Below, one piece after another: positions 9,945 to 19,562 of a stretch of 64,000 nucleotides of DNA. The stretch comes from Chloroflexota bacterium (GTDB taxonomy: Bacteria > Chloroflexota > Dehalococcoidia > Lucifugimonadales > Australimonadaceae), in contig VXQP01000078.1 of the NCBI GenBank assembly GCA_009838965.1, positions 29,957 through 93,956 on the forward strand. The letters run 5' to 3'. Below the pieces are notes generated by a model. That model saw only the letters and a program-made list of their open reading frames with translations. It did not search any database and was not told the DNA's origin. Each line of letters begins with the position of its first letter. Position 1 is the first letter of the stretch. The translations under genes were made by a program, and so were the position numbers.

Positions 9945-10757
9945 ATGCAGATCTGTCCAGCGTTTGTGGATGAGACTGGTATCCTTACCGGGTCAGTCAA
10001 GAAGCAACCGGTCTATGGCATTGGCTTGCTTGTCGTTCCTGACACAGGGGAAATTACGGACAGATTTTATCGATTGCACTTCAATTTCTTTGCCGAGAGG
10101 GCTGCCGAAAGAAAAAGGGTCCGCAAAGCCATTCAGACGAGAGAGACCCTGCCGACTCTGCAGGAGATTGACCATCTGATGTCTTCAACACGCCACCATG
10201 AGTACAAGTTCGCTGATGCCAATCGCTTCAACATGCAGCAGTACATTGACCTTCTCAACGTGTATTTCTCCTGTCCTGGCTTGGAATTCCACGCACTCCT
10301 AATGGACCGAACGGATTCTGAAGCAGGTCTGCATAGGTGGAACAATGACGAATGGGAGGCATATACACATTTCGCACATGAGCTATTGGCAAACACGCTT
10401 ACTAGAGACGTATTTGCAATCGTGGATCTCCAAGGCAAGCCACGTCGGTCAAAGGTCCATTTGGAAGATGTTCTATGCTCCATAGACGCAGTGAAGGGGT
10501 GCCTCAGGGCTACTTCTGATATGTCAATATATCTGCAGCTCGTTGACGTGCTGCTTGGGTGCGTACAATTTGATTATAAGGACCAGATGAGCTACTACAG
10601 TCCTGGAACCAGGAGGTCCAATGAGAAGCGGCTCATGGTTAACTTCATCAAGAGTCAACTAGGTCTACAGCAACAAGATCCTTTTCTGCAGGCAGACATG
10701 GCCTTCAGCAAATGGGGAGTAAATTCTCTCTTCACAATCCGACGAGGGGTGTGGTGA
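9945..10757 (+). CDS. DUF3800-like protein (predicted RNase H-like fold)
   Basis: N-terminal MQICPAFVDETGILTG, internal EYKFADAN, overall length and layout typical of DUF3800; markedly lower GC than flanks; start ATG at 9945. Confidence 0.65.
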   Translation: MQICPAFVDETGILTGSVKKQPVYGIGLLVVPDTGEITDRFYRLHFNFFAERAAERKRVRKAIQTRETLPTLQEIDHLMSSTRHHEYKFADANRFNMQQYIDLLNVYFSCPGLEFHALLMDRTDSEAGLHRWNNDEWEAYTHFAHELLANTLTRDVFAIVDLQGKPRRSKVHLEDVLCSIDAVKGCLRATSDMSIYLQLVDVLLGCVQFDYKDQMSYYSPGTRRSNEKRLMVNFIKSQLGLQQQDPFLQADMAFSKWGVNSLFTIRRGVW

Positions 10758-10851
10758 CCGGAGAAGGGAGTGCGGCTATGACCGGCGTCCATCCCATAGG
10801 CGGGACGACGTTCCCCGGCCACTCCGCACTTACGCTTTCCATTATCACTGC

Positions 10852-11550
10852 CTAGGCGGTGCTGTCAATGGCATCGTCTTCCGCGGTCGATGGCTCCTCG
10901 TCCTGCGGAGGCTCGACGGCGGGAGCCGGTTGCGCACGCTTCCCCCGCCGGAAGATGCCCCTGAGCACCGCCCGCACGATCCGCAGCGCAAACTCCAGCA
11001 GCACCAGGAAGAGCAGGTAGTAGAGGATGGTCTCGCGGTGGTCGTTGGCCCGCTCCAGGAGCGACAGCGACTCGCCTATCTCGAAGAAGGACGCGTCGAT
11101 CAGGAAGATGGCGAGCACGGCGAACGGCAGTATCTTCGCGAGGTCGCGCGAGAGGTCTTCGTCGTAGTACGCCGTCACACGGATCGCGCTCACGGTCGCC
11201 AGCGCGATCAGCAGGGTGTCCGCGAACGAGCGGTCCTTCGCCAGGAACGCCAGGATGAGCGTGAGCACGGCGAACCAGAAGAACGCGAACAGCGGGAAGA
11301 CGATGAGGTACCTGGCCACGTACATGACCACGCCGAGGACGCGCCGCACGAACCGGCGGCGCGACTTCTCGTACCGGGAGAGGTCCAGCGCGAACATGTC
11401 CCTGGCGGCGAGGAAGCGGTAGAACCTGAAGATGAAGATGGCGTAGACGCTCATGCCGAGAACGTAGACCGCCACAGGCCCCAGCAGGTCGAGCGCGTGG
11501 GCCACGTACAAGCCTTCGGGGAACAGGTCTTCGAAGTTCATACGCGGCAC
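10852..11550 (-). CDS. Conserved hypothetical integral membrane protein with charged C-terminal tail
   Basis: Several long hydrophobic segments, acidic/Pro-rich tail; overlaps end of next upstream gene. Confidence 0.65.
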   Translation of the reverse strand: MPRMNFEDLFPEGLYVAHALDLLGPVAVYVLGMSVYAIFIFRFYRFLAARDMFALDLSRYEKSRRRFVRRVLGVVMYVARYLIVFPLFAFFWFAVLTLILAFLAKDRSFADTLLIALATVSAIRVTAYYDEDLSRDLAKILPFAVLAIFLIDASFFEIGESLSLLERANDHRETILYYLLFLVLLEFALRIVRAVLRGIFRRGKRAQPAPAVEPPQDEEPSTAEDDAIDSTA

Positions 11551-12185
11551 CGGCCGGTCGCCAACTGCGACAGCTCCTTCAGCACATCCCGCCAGTGAGC
11601 CCGCATCCGCTCCCGCTCCTCGAGGCTGGACAACCGTTCCTGGTGGAACCTGACCGAGGCCTTCCCTCCCGACGGCACGACGGTGACCTGCAGGGTGGAC
11701 GGATGCGCCAGGGCCGGGCTGCTCCAGGTCAGCCTGACACGCTCTCCGGGAACCATAGAGCGGACCTCTCCCGAGGCGCCTTCGAGCGTGCGATACCGCT
11801 CACCCTTGCGGAAATCGATGCCGTCGGCCGTCCCCAGCCAGACACCCAGGCCGGGGCCTTCTATCAGCAGATCCCACGCCTCCCCTGCCGATACCGGCAA
11901 GGTCATCTGGACGCCGATCTGGAAGCCGCCTGCGGATGTCTGTCCCACGACCCGCAGGCCGCGCGCCTGCTCGTATCCCACCGCGACCATCTGCTGCCAC
12001 CAGCCACTGGATAACGCTCCCGGCCCGGCGATGAGCGCCACGATCTTCTTGTGGTCCATCTCCTGCGCGCCCAGGCCGTCGAGGAACTCCACCCAGACGT
12101 CCCAATCCCTGCCGGTCGCTCTGTCCACGGCCTCACCGGACAGGCCACCATACCTCTGCTCGTTGCTCGACACAGGCGCTCCCAA
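11538..12185 (-). CDS. SRPBCC/AHSA1-domain protein
   Basis: MTLPVSAGEAWDLLIEGPGLGVWLG...VRSMVPGERVRLTWSSPALAHPSTLQVTVVPSGGKASVRFHQERL. Confidence 0.8.
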   Translation of the reverse strand: MGAPVSSNEQRYGGLSGEAVDRATGRDWDVWVEFLDGLGAQEMDHKKIVALIAGPGALSSGWWQQMVAVGYEQARGLRVVGQTSAGGFQIGVQMTLPVSAGEAWDLLIEGPGLGVWLGTADGIDFRKGERYRTLEGASGEVRSMVPGERVRLTWSSPALAHPSTLQVTVVPSGGKASVRFHQERLSSLEERERMRAHWRDVLKELSQLATGRCRV

Positions 12186-12186
12186 G

Positions 12187-12960
12187 CTAGGCCTCAGAAC
12201 TCAGGCGGTAGCCGCCGATCAGGGCATTGCTGCCGTCGCGCCAGAAGCACTCAGCCTCGTCGAACCCGGCGGCACGCAGCCAGCCGAGATGGTCCATGAG
12301 CGTGGGACGGCTCCTGCGCGCTCTCCGGCCAACGCCCCCTGAGGGCCGTCGTCTCTCCCGCTCGGCGGCCAGCTCTTCGAGCGAGGGCCGGACGCCGGTC
12401 TCTTCGAACAGGCTCCGCTGTTTCATCACGAGCGCGGCCCTCGTGTTCGCTGCTCGCGACGTGTCTCCCTGCTGTATGAGCTCCCAGTTGAGGAAGGCGC
12501 CTCCCGGCTTCACGAGCGTGAAGACGTCGGCATAGACCCGGGCGATGAGCTCGGGCTCGCGCAGGTTGTGGATGGCGATGCCGGAGACGACACCGTCCAC
12601 CGGTCCTCCGACCGCCTGCGTCCACGCCGGGTCTGCGAGGTCGGCCATCACCTGGGAGGTGCGGCTCTCATATCGCTCCAAGCGCTCGCGGGCGTGCTCC
12701 AGCATGGGCGCCGAGAAGTCGTGCAGCACGACGTGCGCGTTGGGGAACATGTCCAGCACGGCCTGGCTGACGGCCCCATAGCCCGCGCCGACATCGAGCA
12801 CGCGGATCTCCGCATCGGGCTCGTACGGCAGCAGCGCGGCCATCCGCAGCAGGTGCTCGCGCCTCTCGTCGTCGCGGGTGACGTCTCGCCCTATCCAGTA
12901 GTCGACGTACTCCCGGGACTGCCAGTCGTGCTCATGATGCTGTTCCGTACCGGTCGTCAT
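12187..12960 (-). CDS. Class I SAM-dependent methyltransferase
   Basis: IRVLDVGAGYGAVSQAVLDMFPNAHVVLHDFSAPMLEHARERL motif I region; SD-like GGAG upstream. Confidence 0.88.
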   Translation of the reverse strand: MTTGTEQHHEHDWQSREYVDYWIGRDVTRDDERREHLLRMAALLPYEPDAEIRVLDVGAGYGAVSQAVLDMFPNAHVVLHDFSAPMLEHARERLERYESRTSQVMADLADPAWTQAVGGPVDGVVSGIAIHNLREPELIARVYADVFTLVKPGGAFLNWELIQQGDTSRAANTRAALVMKQRSLFEETGVRPSLEELAAERERRRPSGGVGRRARRSRPTLMDHLGWLRAAGFDEAECFWRDGSNALIGGYRLSSEA

Positions 12961-13037
12961 TGCCGTGCTCCTCGAGGGCAGGCCTTCCCAACGAACCGAC
13001 TGTATACGCCGCAGACGCGCGCGTCACGCAGCGAACG

Positions 13038-13490
13038 TTAATCCCGCGGGTCGAGCCTGCGCAGGAGGTCGCGGGGGTTGTCGGAGAGCCCCGCGAGGTA
13101 GCAGAGCGCCGCTACGAACGACGCGACGCCGGTCAGCACGAACAGCGCCCCGGCGGACGCTCCGCCGAGCGAGAGCGCAGCCGCCACCAGCAGCAGCGCA
13201 CGCCGCTCCATGCCTTCACGCCGGAACGCGGCCCAGAGTGCGAGCAGCGCCGCTGCGACGCTGAGCAGCGGCAGCAGGAGCAGCCACGGCGTCGCGAGGT
13301 CGGCGGTGGCGGCGGTGAAGACGCCGAAAGCGATAGCGCCCTGCCCGCCGCCGAGCACCGCGCCGCCGAGGACGAGCACGTTGGCGTCCCGCCTGCGCCG
13401 GGTGCGGGTGCGCTCCAGCCAGACGAACGGGACGGCGGCAGCCGCCGCGACGACGATGAGGACGGCGATGAGGACGGCCTGGGCAGCCAT
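13038..13490 (-). CDS. Hypothetical small membrane protein
   Basis: Four hydrophobic stretches; ORF fits gap between flanking genes. Confidence 0.55.
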   Translation of the reverse strand: MAAQAVLIAVLIVVAAAAAVPFVWLERTRTRRRRDANVLVLGGAVLGGGQGAIAFGVFTAATADLATPWLLLLPLLSVAAALLALWAAFRREGMERRALLLVAAALSLGGASAGALFVLTGVASFVAALCYLAGLSDNPRDLLRRLDPRD

Positions 13491-13519
13491 GGTGGGCTAG
13501 CCTCCCCGCCGGGCCGGGC

Positions 13520-14788
13520 TCACGGCTCGAACCGATAGACGACGGGCAGTTCGCCGGGGTCGGTGACGGTTGCGTCGGTGTGGTGGTAGACGGCCTGGAC
13601 GCCAGAGCCGCAGTCGCCGAACTCGTCGCAGGCAAGCGCGCCGGTGAGGCCCGAGAAGTCTTCCGACGCTGCTCGCATCGCCCCTCTGAGCGCGCTGCGG
13701 TCCACGCGAAGCGTGCCCCGCTCGTCGATGCCGAGGAATCGGGTGAAGAAGTTGCCGTCGTCGCGGACGGCGGCCCTCTCGATGGCGGCGAGCAGGAGCG
13801 TCGTGGCGTCGTAGGCATGCATCCAGAAGAGGGCGCCCTGGGCCAACTCGGGGTAGGCGGCCGCGTACGCCGTGAGCGCCTCGTCTACGGTCCTGCCTGT
13901 CGCGGCGTTGAAGTTGCTCTTCTCGTTCGGCGGCGGCGCAGCGAAGTAGACGCCCTCACTCTCGGGCACGGCGAGGAAAGCGGAAGTGAGGGCGGCATCG
14001 GCCGTTATGTACGTGACGCCTTCCAGTCCGTCCGACTCCCGTGCCTGCCGGATGAAGTGGGCGGCCTCGTCGTCGAAGAGCGGAAAGAAGACGCTGTCCG
14101 GCGCCGCCCCTGCGACCCCAAGAAGGACGCCTGCCATGTCGGTCTGACCCTTCTCCACAGTGCCAGTGAACGGGACATCGCCGCCGCGCGCGGCGAACGC
14201 GGACCGGAACGCCCGTGCGAGGGCGCTCGTGTACGGGTCGCCGTCGTGCACTGCAGCCGTACGGCGCAGGCCGAGTTCACGGTAAGCGAAACCCGCGACC
14301 GCCTCGGCCTGGTAGAGGTCGTTGTTGACGACCCGGAAGAAGCCGGGGTGGTAATCGGCCCCGGGATTGCCCCGCAGGTCCGAGGTGAGGACGGGCGATG
14401 TGGCCGCCGGCGAGACCATGACGAGTCCCGCCGCGCTGAGCACCGGCATGGCGGTCACCGACGACGCCGAGCACGACGTGCCGACGACGCCGAGCACCTC
14501 CGGTTCGGCGGCGATGCGCTCCGCGCCCGCGCGTCCTCCGTGCGGGTCGCACATGCTATCGACAACCGGGCCGAGTTCGACCTCGTGGCCGTGAACGGCG
14601 CCGAAGTGGCCGACGGCCAGCTCGACGCCGGCGCGCAGCGACTCAGCGTCGAGCGAGATGAGGGTGCGGACCTGCACCGGGTCGTCCGGGCCGAGCACGA
14701 TGGTGTCGGGGTCGTCGCTGCCGCAGGCGGCGGCGGTGAGCACGAAGGCAACGAGCAATCCGACCGACACAGTCCTCAGCACGCGCAA
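13520..14788 (-). CDS. ABC transporter substrate-binding lipoprotein (LivJ-like periplasmic binding protein family)
   Basis: LLVAFVLTAAACGSDD lipobox, then LEAL-type PBP fold with GVVGTSCSASSVTAMPVLSAAGLVMVSPAATSP. Confidence 0.85.
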   Translation of the reverse strand: MRVLRTVSVGLLVAFVLTAAACGSDDPDTIVLGPDDPVQVRTLISLDAESLRAGVELAVGHFGAVHGHEVELGPVVDSMCDPHGGRAGAERIAAEPEVLGVVGTSCSASSVTAMPVLSAAGLVMVSPAATSPVLTSDLRGNPGADYHPGFFRVVNNDLYQAEAVAGFAYRELGLRRTAAVHDGDPYTSALARAFRSAFAARGGDVPFTGTVEKGQTDMAGVLLGVAGAAPDSVFFPLFDDEAAHFIRQARESDGLEGVTYITADAALTSAFLAVPESEGVYFAAPPPNEKSNFNAATGRTVDEALTAYAAAYPELAQGALFWMHAYDATTLLLAAIERAAVRDDGNFFTRFLGIDERGTLRVDRSALRGAMRAASEDFSGLTGALACDEFGDCGSGVQAVYHHTDATVTDPGELPVVYRFEP

Positions 14789-14794
14789 GGCCTC

Positions 14795-16495
14795 CTACCA
14801 GACGCTGCCCTGAAGGCCGGGGCTGGTGATGGCGCCCTCGCTGGCGGAGGCGACGCTGCGCGCGTACTTGGCGAAGACGCCGGTGGTGTAGCGCGGCGGC
14901 GGAGCGCTCCAGCCCTCGCGGCGTCGCGCCATCTCCTCGTCCGGCACCTCGGTCTCCAGCACGCGGCGCTCCACGTCCAGCACGATCGTGTCGCCGTCCC
15001 GCAGGAAGGCGAGCGGGCCGCCGTTCGCGGCCTCCGGCGTGATGTGGCCGACCATGAAGCCGTGCGTCGCGCCGGAGAAGCGTCCGTCCGTGATGAGCGC
15101 GACGGTGTCGCCGAGGCCCGCGCCCTGGATGGCCGCGGTGACGGCCAGCATCTCCCGCATGCCCGGCCCGCCGACCGGCCCCTCGTAGCGGATGACGACC
15201 ACGTCGTTGTCCTGCACCTTGCCGGCGCGGACGGCGGCGAAGCAGTCCTCCTCGCGGTCGAAGACGCGGGCGGGGCCGCGGTGCAGCCTGCGGCCGTGCC
15301 CCGCGAGCTTGACGACGCAGCCCTCAGGCGCCAGGTTCCCGCGCAGGATGGCGATGCCGCCGTTCGGGTTGATGGGGTCGCTGGCGGAGACGACGACCTG
15401 CTGGCCGGGCTCGGCGACCGCCGCGGCGCCGATCTGGCCGAAGCTCTGGCCGCTCACGTTGGCCGCGCCCGCGTGCGCCAACTCCGCGCCGACGAGCTCC
15501 TTGGAAACGAGGCCGTAGCCGCCCGCCGCGTACAGGTCCACCGCGTTATACGCGCCGCCGGGCTTCATGCTCGCGACGATGGGCGTTCGCCACGCGATCT
15601 CGTCGAAGTCGTCGATGGAGAGCTCGACTCCCGCCTCGCGCGCTATCGCGAGCAGGTGGAGCACCGCGTTCGTCGAGCCCGCGGTCGCCGCGACTCCGGC
15701 GATGGCGTTCTCAAACGCCTCGCGCGTCATGATGTCGCGGGGCGTCGTGCCGCTGCGGAGCAGTTCCATGGCGAGCCTACCCGCGTTCCGCGCGGCCTCC
15801 GCCTTCGCGTCGAAGACGGCGGGGACGGCGTTCGCGCCCGCGGGACTGATGCCGAGGAACTCCAGCGCCATCGCCATGGTGTTCGCCGTGAACTGGCCGC
15901 CGCACGCACCCGCGCCGGGGCAGGCGTGGTCCTCGACCGCCTTCAGCCGCGCGTCGTCGATGCGTCCCGCGCCGTGGGCGCCGACGGCCTCGAAGACGTC
16001 CAGGATGGTGATGTCCTTCCCATCCAGCTTGCCGGGCAGGATGGAGCCGTTGTAGAAGGCGAGGCCGGGCAGGTTGAGGCGCGCGAGCGCCATTCCGCCC
16101 GCCGGGAGCGTCTTGTCGCAGCCGACGAGGACGACGATGCCGTCGAACGAGTGGCCGCGCGCGACCGTCTCGATGGAGTCGGCGATGACCTCGCGGCTGA
16201 CGAGCGAGCCGCGCATGCCCTCGGTGCCCATCGCGACGCCGTCGGAGACGGAGATGGTGTTGAACTCCATGGGCGTGCCGCCGGCCTCCCTGATCCCCTC
16301 CTTCACGTACTGCGCCAGCTCGCGCTGGTTGTAGTTGCAGGGCATCGTCTCGATCCAGGTGGTGGCGACGCCGATGAGGGGCTTGGCGAGGTCGTCGTCG
16401 GTGAAGCCGATGGCCTTGAGCATCGCGCGCGCCGGAGCGCGGGACGGGCCGTCGGTCATCTCTGCTGAGTGCTTCTTGAGCGGGTTGGTTGCCAT
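14795..16495 (-). CDS. ilvD: Dihydroxy-acid dehydratase
   Basis: Full-length IlvD motifs: [89 protein letters not shown]. Confidence 0.97.
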   Translation of the reverse strand: MATNPLKKHSAEMTDGPSRAPARAMLKAIGFTDDDLAKPLIGVATTWIETMPCNYNQRELAQYVKEGIREAGGTPMEFNTISVSDGVAMGTEGMRGSLVSREVIADSIETVARGHSFDGIVVLVGCDKTLPAGGMALARLNLPGLAFYNGSILPGKLDGKDITILDVFEAVGAHGAGRIDDARLKAVEDHACPGAGACGGQFTANTMAMALEFLGISPAGANAVPAVFDAKAEAARNAGRLAMELLRSGTTPRDIMTREAFENAIAGVAATAGSTNAVLHLLAIAREAGVELSIDDFDEIAWRTPIVASMKPGGAYNAVDLYAAGGYGLVSKELVGAELAHAGAANVSGQSFGQIGAAAVAEPGQQVVVSASDPINPNGGIAILRGNLAPEGCVVKLAGHGRRLHRGPARVFDREEDCFAAVRAGKVQDNDVVVIRYEGPVGGPGMREMLAVTAAIQGAGLGDTVALITDGRFSGATHGFMVGHITPEAANGGPLAFLRDGDTIVLDVERRVLETEVPDEEMARRREGWSAPPPRYTTGVFAKYARSVASASEGAITSPGLQGSVW

Positions 16496-16621
16496 GAGGA
16501 CTCCTCCGGGTGGTTACCTGACGATTATAGCCCGCCGTCGCCAACCCCTCTCCCGGCCCCTTCCTGCCCAGTGGGCGGCGGGCGGCGAGGTTCCTGCCTC
16601 CCCAAGAACGACAGAGCCCCC

Positions 16622-17383
16622 CTACGTGTATCGGTACGGCGCGGGGTTGAACGTCTCCCAGAGGGCGGGGTCGTGGCTGGGGACGAGGGTGCCCTTCGTG
16701 ACGGCGGCGAGCATCTTGAGGCGGCGGATCGACTCGTAGGCGTCCTGGAGGTTGTAGAAGCCGTTGAAGGGGCGCTCCTTCTCAGCGTTCTCCCAGACGT
16801 GGATGGCGTCGCCGCTGAAGATCATCGGGCCGGACGGCAGCTCCACGAGCAGGCTCTGGTGTCCGGGCGTGTGGCCGTACGTCTGCAGCGCCCAGACGCC
16901 GGGCACGATCTCGGTGTCGCCCATGACGGTCTCGAAGTCGAGGGGGTGGTCGAAGTACTGCTTGCGGAGGATGCGGTCCATCCCCATGTCGGGGTGCATC
17001 CCTGCCCGGTACTCGTTGTTCTGCACGTAGACCTTCGAGTTCCTGAAGTAGCGCAGGCCTCCGACGTGGTCGTAGTGGAAGTGCGACATGATGACCGTCC
17101 CGACCGCTTCCTCGGTCGTGCCGGCGTCGCGGAGGCGGCTGCGGACGTCGTCCTCCTCCGTGAAGGAGTGGAGGCTGCGCGTGATGCCCTCGAGCGCCTT
17201 CGGGTCGTAGGCGGCGTCCGGGTCGATGCCGGTGTCGTAGAGGACGTCGCCGTCGTCGGTGCGGACGAGGACGCTGTAGACGGGTGTGAGGAGCCGCTCG
17301 TCGCTCAACTCGCCGTAGATGACGCGCGAGCGGGGCAGGCTGAGGACTCCGTTCGGAAGCAGGTAGAGCTCGTGTGCGGCCAT
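16622..17383 (-). CDS. MBL-fold metallo-hydrolase (lactonase-like)
   Basis: VIMSHFHYDHVGGLRYF, YGHTPGHQSLLVELPSGPMIFSGDAIHV. Confidence 0.9.
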   Translation of the reverse strand: MAAHELYLLPNGVLSLPRSRVIYGELSDERLLTPVYSVLVRTDDGDVLYDTGIDPDAAYDPKALEGITRSLHSFTEEDDVRSRLRDAGTTEEAVGTVIMSHFHYDHVGGLRYFRNSKVYVQNNEYRAGMHPDMGMDRILRKQYFDHPLDFETVMGDTEIVPGVWALQTYGHTPGHQSLLVELPSGPMIFSGDAIHVWENAEKERPFNGFYNLQDAYESIRRLKMLAAVTKGTLVPSHDPALWETFNPAPYRYT

Positions 17384-17419
17384 GGGGACCTCCGTGGGGG
17401 GATGTTACACCTGAGGGTG

Positions 17420-17812
17420 TCAGCCGCGGAGGTCGGAGGTGGGGGCGCTGCCGGCGTCCGGGGCGTCGGTGTCGTGGGCGGCGTCGGAGGGTGCGTCGTC
17501 TGGCGAGGAGGCGTCGTCTGGGGAGGACGGGTCGTCCTCGTTGATGACGCGGAACTCGGCGGGGATGGTGTCGTCGCGCTTGCGCTGCGCCTCCAGGACG
17601 CGGGCCCAGCCCTTGTTGACAAACGTGCCGATGAAGAGCCCGCCAACGATGAAGTCGTCCAGGAAGCCGAAGGCGCGGAAGTCGAACCAGAGGTCGCGCG
17701 GGAAGACGAGGTAGATGAACGCGAGCACGGGCAGCACCTTCAGGTGCACCGGCACCGCCGGGTGCGTCATCAGGTAGACTACCGACAGGAGCCGCCTCAG
17801 GAACAGGAACAT
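17420..17812 (-). CDS. DUF1232-like (YkvA) membrane protein with acidic SSPDDA-repeat tail
   Basis: HPAVPVHLKVLPVLAFIYLVFPRDLWFDFRAFGFLDDFIVGGLFIGTFV; start at MFLFLRR likely, upstream extension overlaps holA. Confidence 0.75.
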   Translation of the reverse strand: MFLFLRRLLSVVYLMTHPAVPVHLKVLPVLAFIYLVFPRDLWFDFRAFGFLDDFIVGGLFIGTFVNKGWARVLEAQRKRDDTIPAEFRVINEDDPSSPDDASSPDDAPSDAAHDTDAPDAGSAPTSDLRG

Positions 17813-17881
17813 CCCCACGCCAAGCCTCCTGCTACGAGTATACGCCCGCGCGCTCCATTCCCCTACGGTGGCTGACGACTC

Positions 17882-18907
17882 GTGATATACGTCCTGCACG
17901 GTGAAGACTCGTTCTCGGCCACGGAGGCGCTCCGCGGGCTGCTGGAGGCCGTCGGGCCGGAGGACGTGCGCAGCTCCAACGTCTCGGAGCTCGAGGCGCG
18001 CGAGTTCTCGGTCGACAAGCTCGCCGCGGCCGCGATGGTCGTGCCGTTCCTCGCGGACCGCCGCGCGGTCGTCGTGCGCGGGCTGATGGGGACGGCGGAA
18101 GGCGGACAGCGCCGCGGCGGACGCCAGAGGCAGGACGGCCCGCAGGCACGGTCTCCGGCGGAGCTGACTGCGCTGCTCGCCGAGCTGCCCCCGACCTCGG
18201 ACGTCGTCTTCTTCGAGGGGAAGCTCTCGCCCGCCAACCCGTTCCTGAAGGCGGTCGCGGAGGCCGGCGGCGAGCAGGCGCGGGTGCGCGAGTTCGCCCC
18301 GCTGCGCAGGGACGCGCTCGGGGCGTGGGTGTCGGAGCGCGCGGCGCAGAAGGGCGGCGAGATCGACCGTCGCACAGCGTCGATGCTCGCGGAGCAGATA
18401 GGGCCGAACCTGTGGGTGATGGACTCCGAGCTGGAGAAGCTGACCATCTACTGCGACGGCAGGCCCATCGGGGAGGACGACGTGAAGGCGCTCGTGAGCA
18501 GCACGAAGGACGCCAACGTCTTCGCGCTCGTGGACGCCATCATGGAGCGCCGGACGGGCGCGGCGCTCAACTCGATGCGGCAGCTGCTCGACGAGGGCGC
18601 GGCAGGGCCATACCTGCTCACGATGGTCGCGCGGCAGGCACGCATGGTGGCGCTCGCCCAGGAGCTACTGGCGCGCAAGGCGCCGCCGCAGGAGTGGCCC
18701 GCGCGGCTGGGGACGTCGTCCGACTTCGTGGTCCGCAAGACGATGGAGCAGGCGCGGCGGTTCCCGCCGGAGGCGGTGCGGTCGCTGTACCGTCTGCTGC
18801 TGGAGACCGACATCGCGCTGAAAACGGGCACGTCGGACGAGCTCGCACTCACGGAGATGCTGGCGCGCACGTCGGCGCTGCCGTCGGGGGCTCGGGCTGC
18901 GCGGTAG
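17882..18907 (+). CDS. holA: DNA polymerase III delta subunit
   Basis: MIYVLHGEDSFSATEALRGLLE...DVVFFEGKL...LWVMDSELEKLTIYCDGRPIGEDDVKALV...ETDIALKTG. Confidence 0.92.
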   Translation: MIYVLHGEDSFSATEALRGLLEAVGPEDVRSSNVSELEAREFSVDKLAAAAMVVPFLADRRAVVVRGLMGTAEGGQRRGGRQRQDGPQARSPAELTALLAELPPTSDVVFFEGKLSPANPFLKAVAEAGGEQARVREFAPLRRDALGAWVSERAAQKGGEIDRRTASMLAEQIGPNLWVMDSELEKLTIYCDGRPIGEDDVKALVSSTKDANVFALVDAIMERRTGAALNSMRQLLDEGAAGPYLLTMVARQARMVALAQELLARKAPPQEWPARLGTSSDFVVRKTMEQARRFPPEAVRSLYRLLLETDIALKTGTSDELALTEMLARTSALPSGARAAR

Positions 18908-18910
18908 GAG

Positions 18911-18935
18911 TGGTTCGACAGGCTCACCATGAGCG
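18911..18935. repeat. Dispersed intergenic repeat containing GGTTCGACAGGCTCACCATGAGCG
   Basis: Shares core with 40467-40518; located just after holA stop. Confidence 0.5.
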
Positions 18936-19037
18936 TGGCACCCTTACGCGCCCCGGCCCGGCAAGTGTGACACCGGCACCTTGCAGGTACCGAAGTACCG
19001 GTGTATCGTAGCCTCAGAGGAGTGGAGCACAGGTACC

Positions 19038-19244
19038 ATGACCACAGGGTCGCTCGAACAACGCGTGGCGCATCTCGAAGGCGCTTACCAGCATCTGGCT
19101 ACCAAGGCCGACCTCCGCGAGTTGGAAGGCAAGCTCTACCAGATGGAGAGCAGGCTGCTGCGCTGGTTGGTGGGGACGATCCTGGCAAGCGTGGGCATGG
19201 CATCGGGCATCACTCTCGCGCTCAACCGGCTGCTGAACAGCTAG
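19038..19244 (+). CDS. Small coiled-coil, single C-terminal TM protein
   Basis: MTTGSLEQRVAHLEGAYQHLATKADLRELEGKLYQMESRLLRWLVGTILASVGMASGITLALNRLLNS. Confidence 0.65.
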   Translation: MTTGSLEQRVAHLEGAYQHLATKADLRELEGKLYQMESRLLRWLVGTILASVGMASGITLALNRLLNS

Positions 19245-19314
19245 GCCCTACACCGGCAGCCTTTCCCCTGTGTGGTATCCTGAGTGTGCTCGTTAACGAG
19301 CGGGAGTCTGCGCG

Positions 19315-19542
19315 ATGCCATTCGGACTGGGCTGGCCGGAACTGGTCATCATCCTCGTCATCGTGCTCGTCATCTTCGGGGCGAGCCGCGTGCCGGAGAT
19401 CGGGCGCGCGCTCGGCAAGGGCATCCGCGAGTTCCGCGGCTCCGTCAGCGAGGTCAAGGAAGGCGTCGAGGACAAGGCCGCCGAGTCCGGCTCAAGCGAA
19501 CCGGAGAAGGCCGAGTCGACGTCCGACAAGCCGTCGGCCTGA
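19315..19542 (+). CDS. tatA: Twin-arginine translocase subunit TatA/TatE family
   Basis: [47 protein letters not shown]. Confidence 0.92.
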   Translation: MPFGLGWPELVIILVIVLVIFGASRVPEIGRALGKGIREFRGSVSEVKEGVEDKAAESGSSEPEKAESTSDKPSA

Positions 19543-19562
19543 GTCCTGCGTCGCGTAAGCCG

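Noticed and set aside
9945-10757. Multi-gene defence island around the DUF3800-like gene
   Set aside because: Neighbours are an ABC ATPase, antiporter and membrane/SRPBCC proteins; no other defence module recognised.
13580-16468. 962-aa + strand ORF antisense to ilvD and the SBP gene
   Set aside because: Shadow ORF from high GC and codon bias; low-complexity V/R/A/D composition; the opposite strand encodes full ilvD motifs.
17440-17530. Direct repeats gcgtcgtctgg(c/g)gagga
   Set aside because: Explained by the SSPDDA repeats coding for the acidic tail of the DUF1232-like protein.
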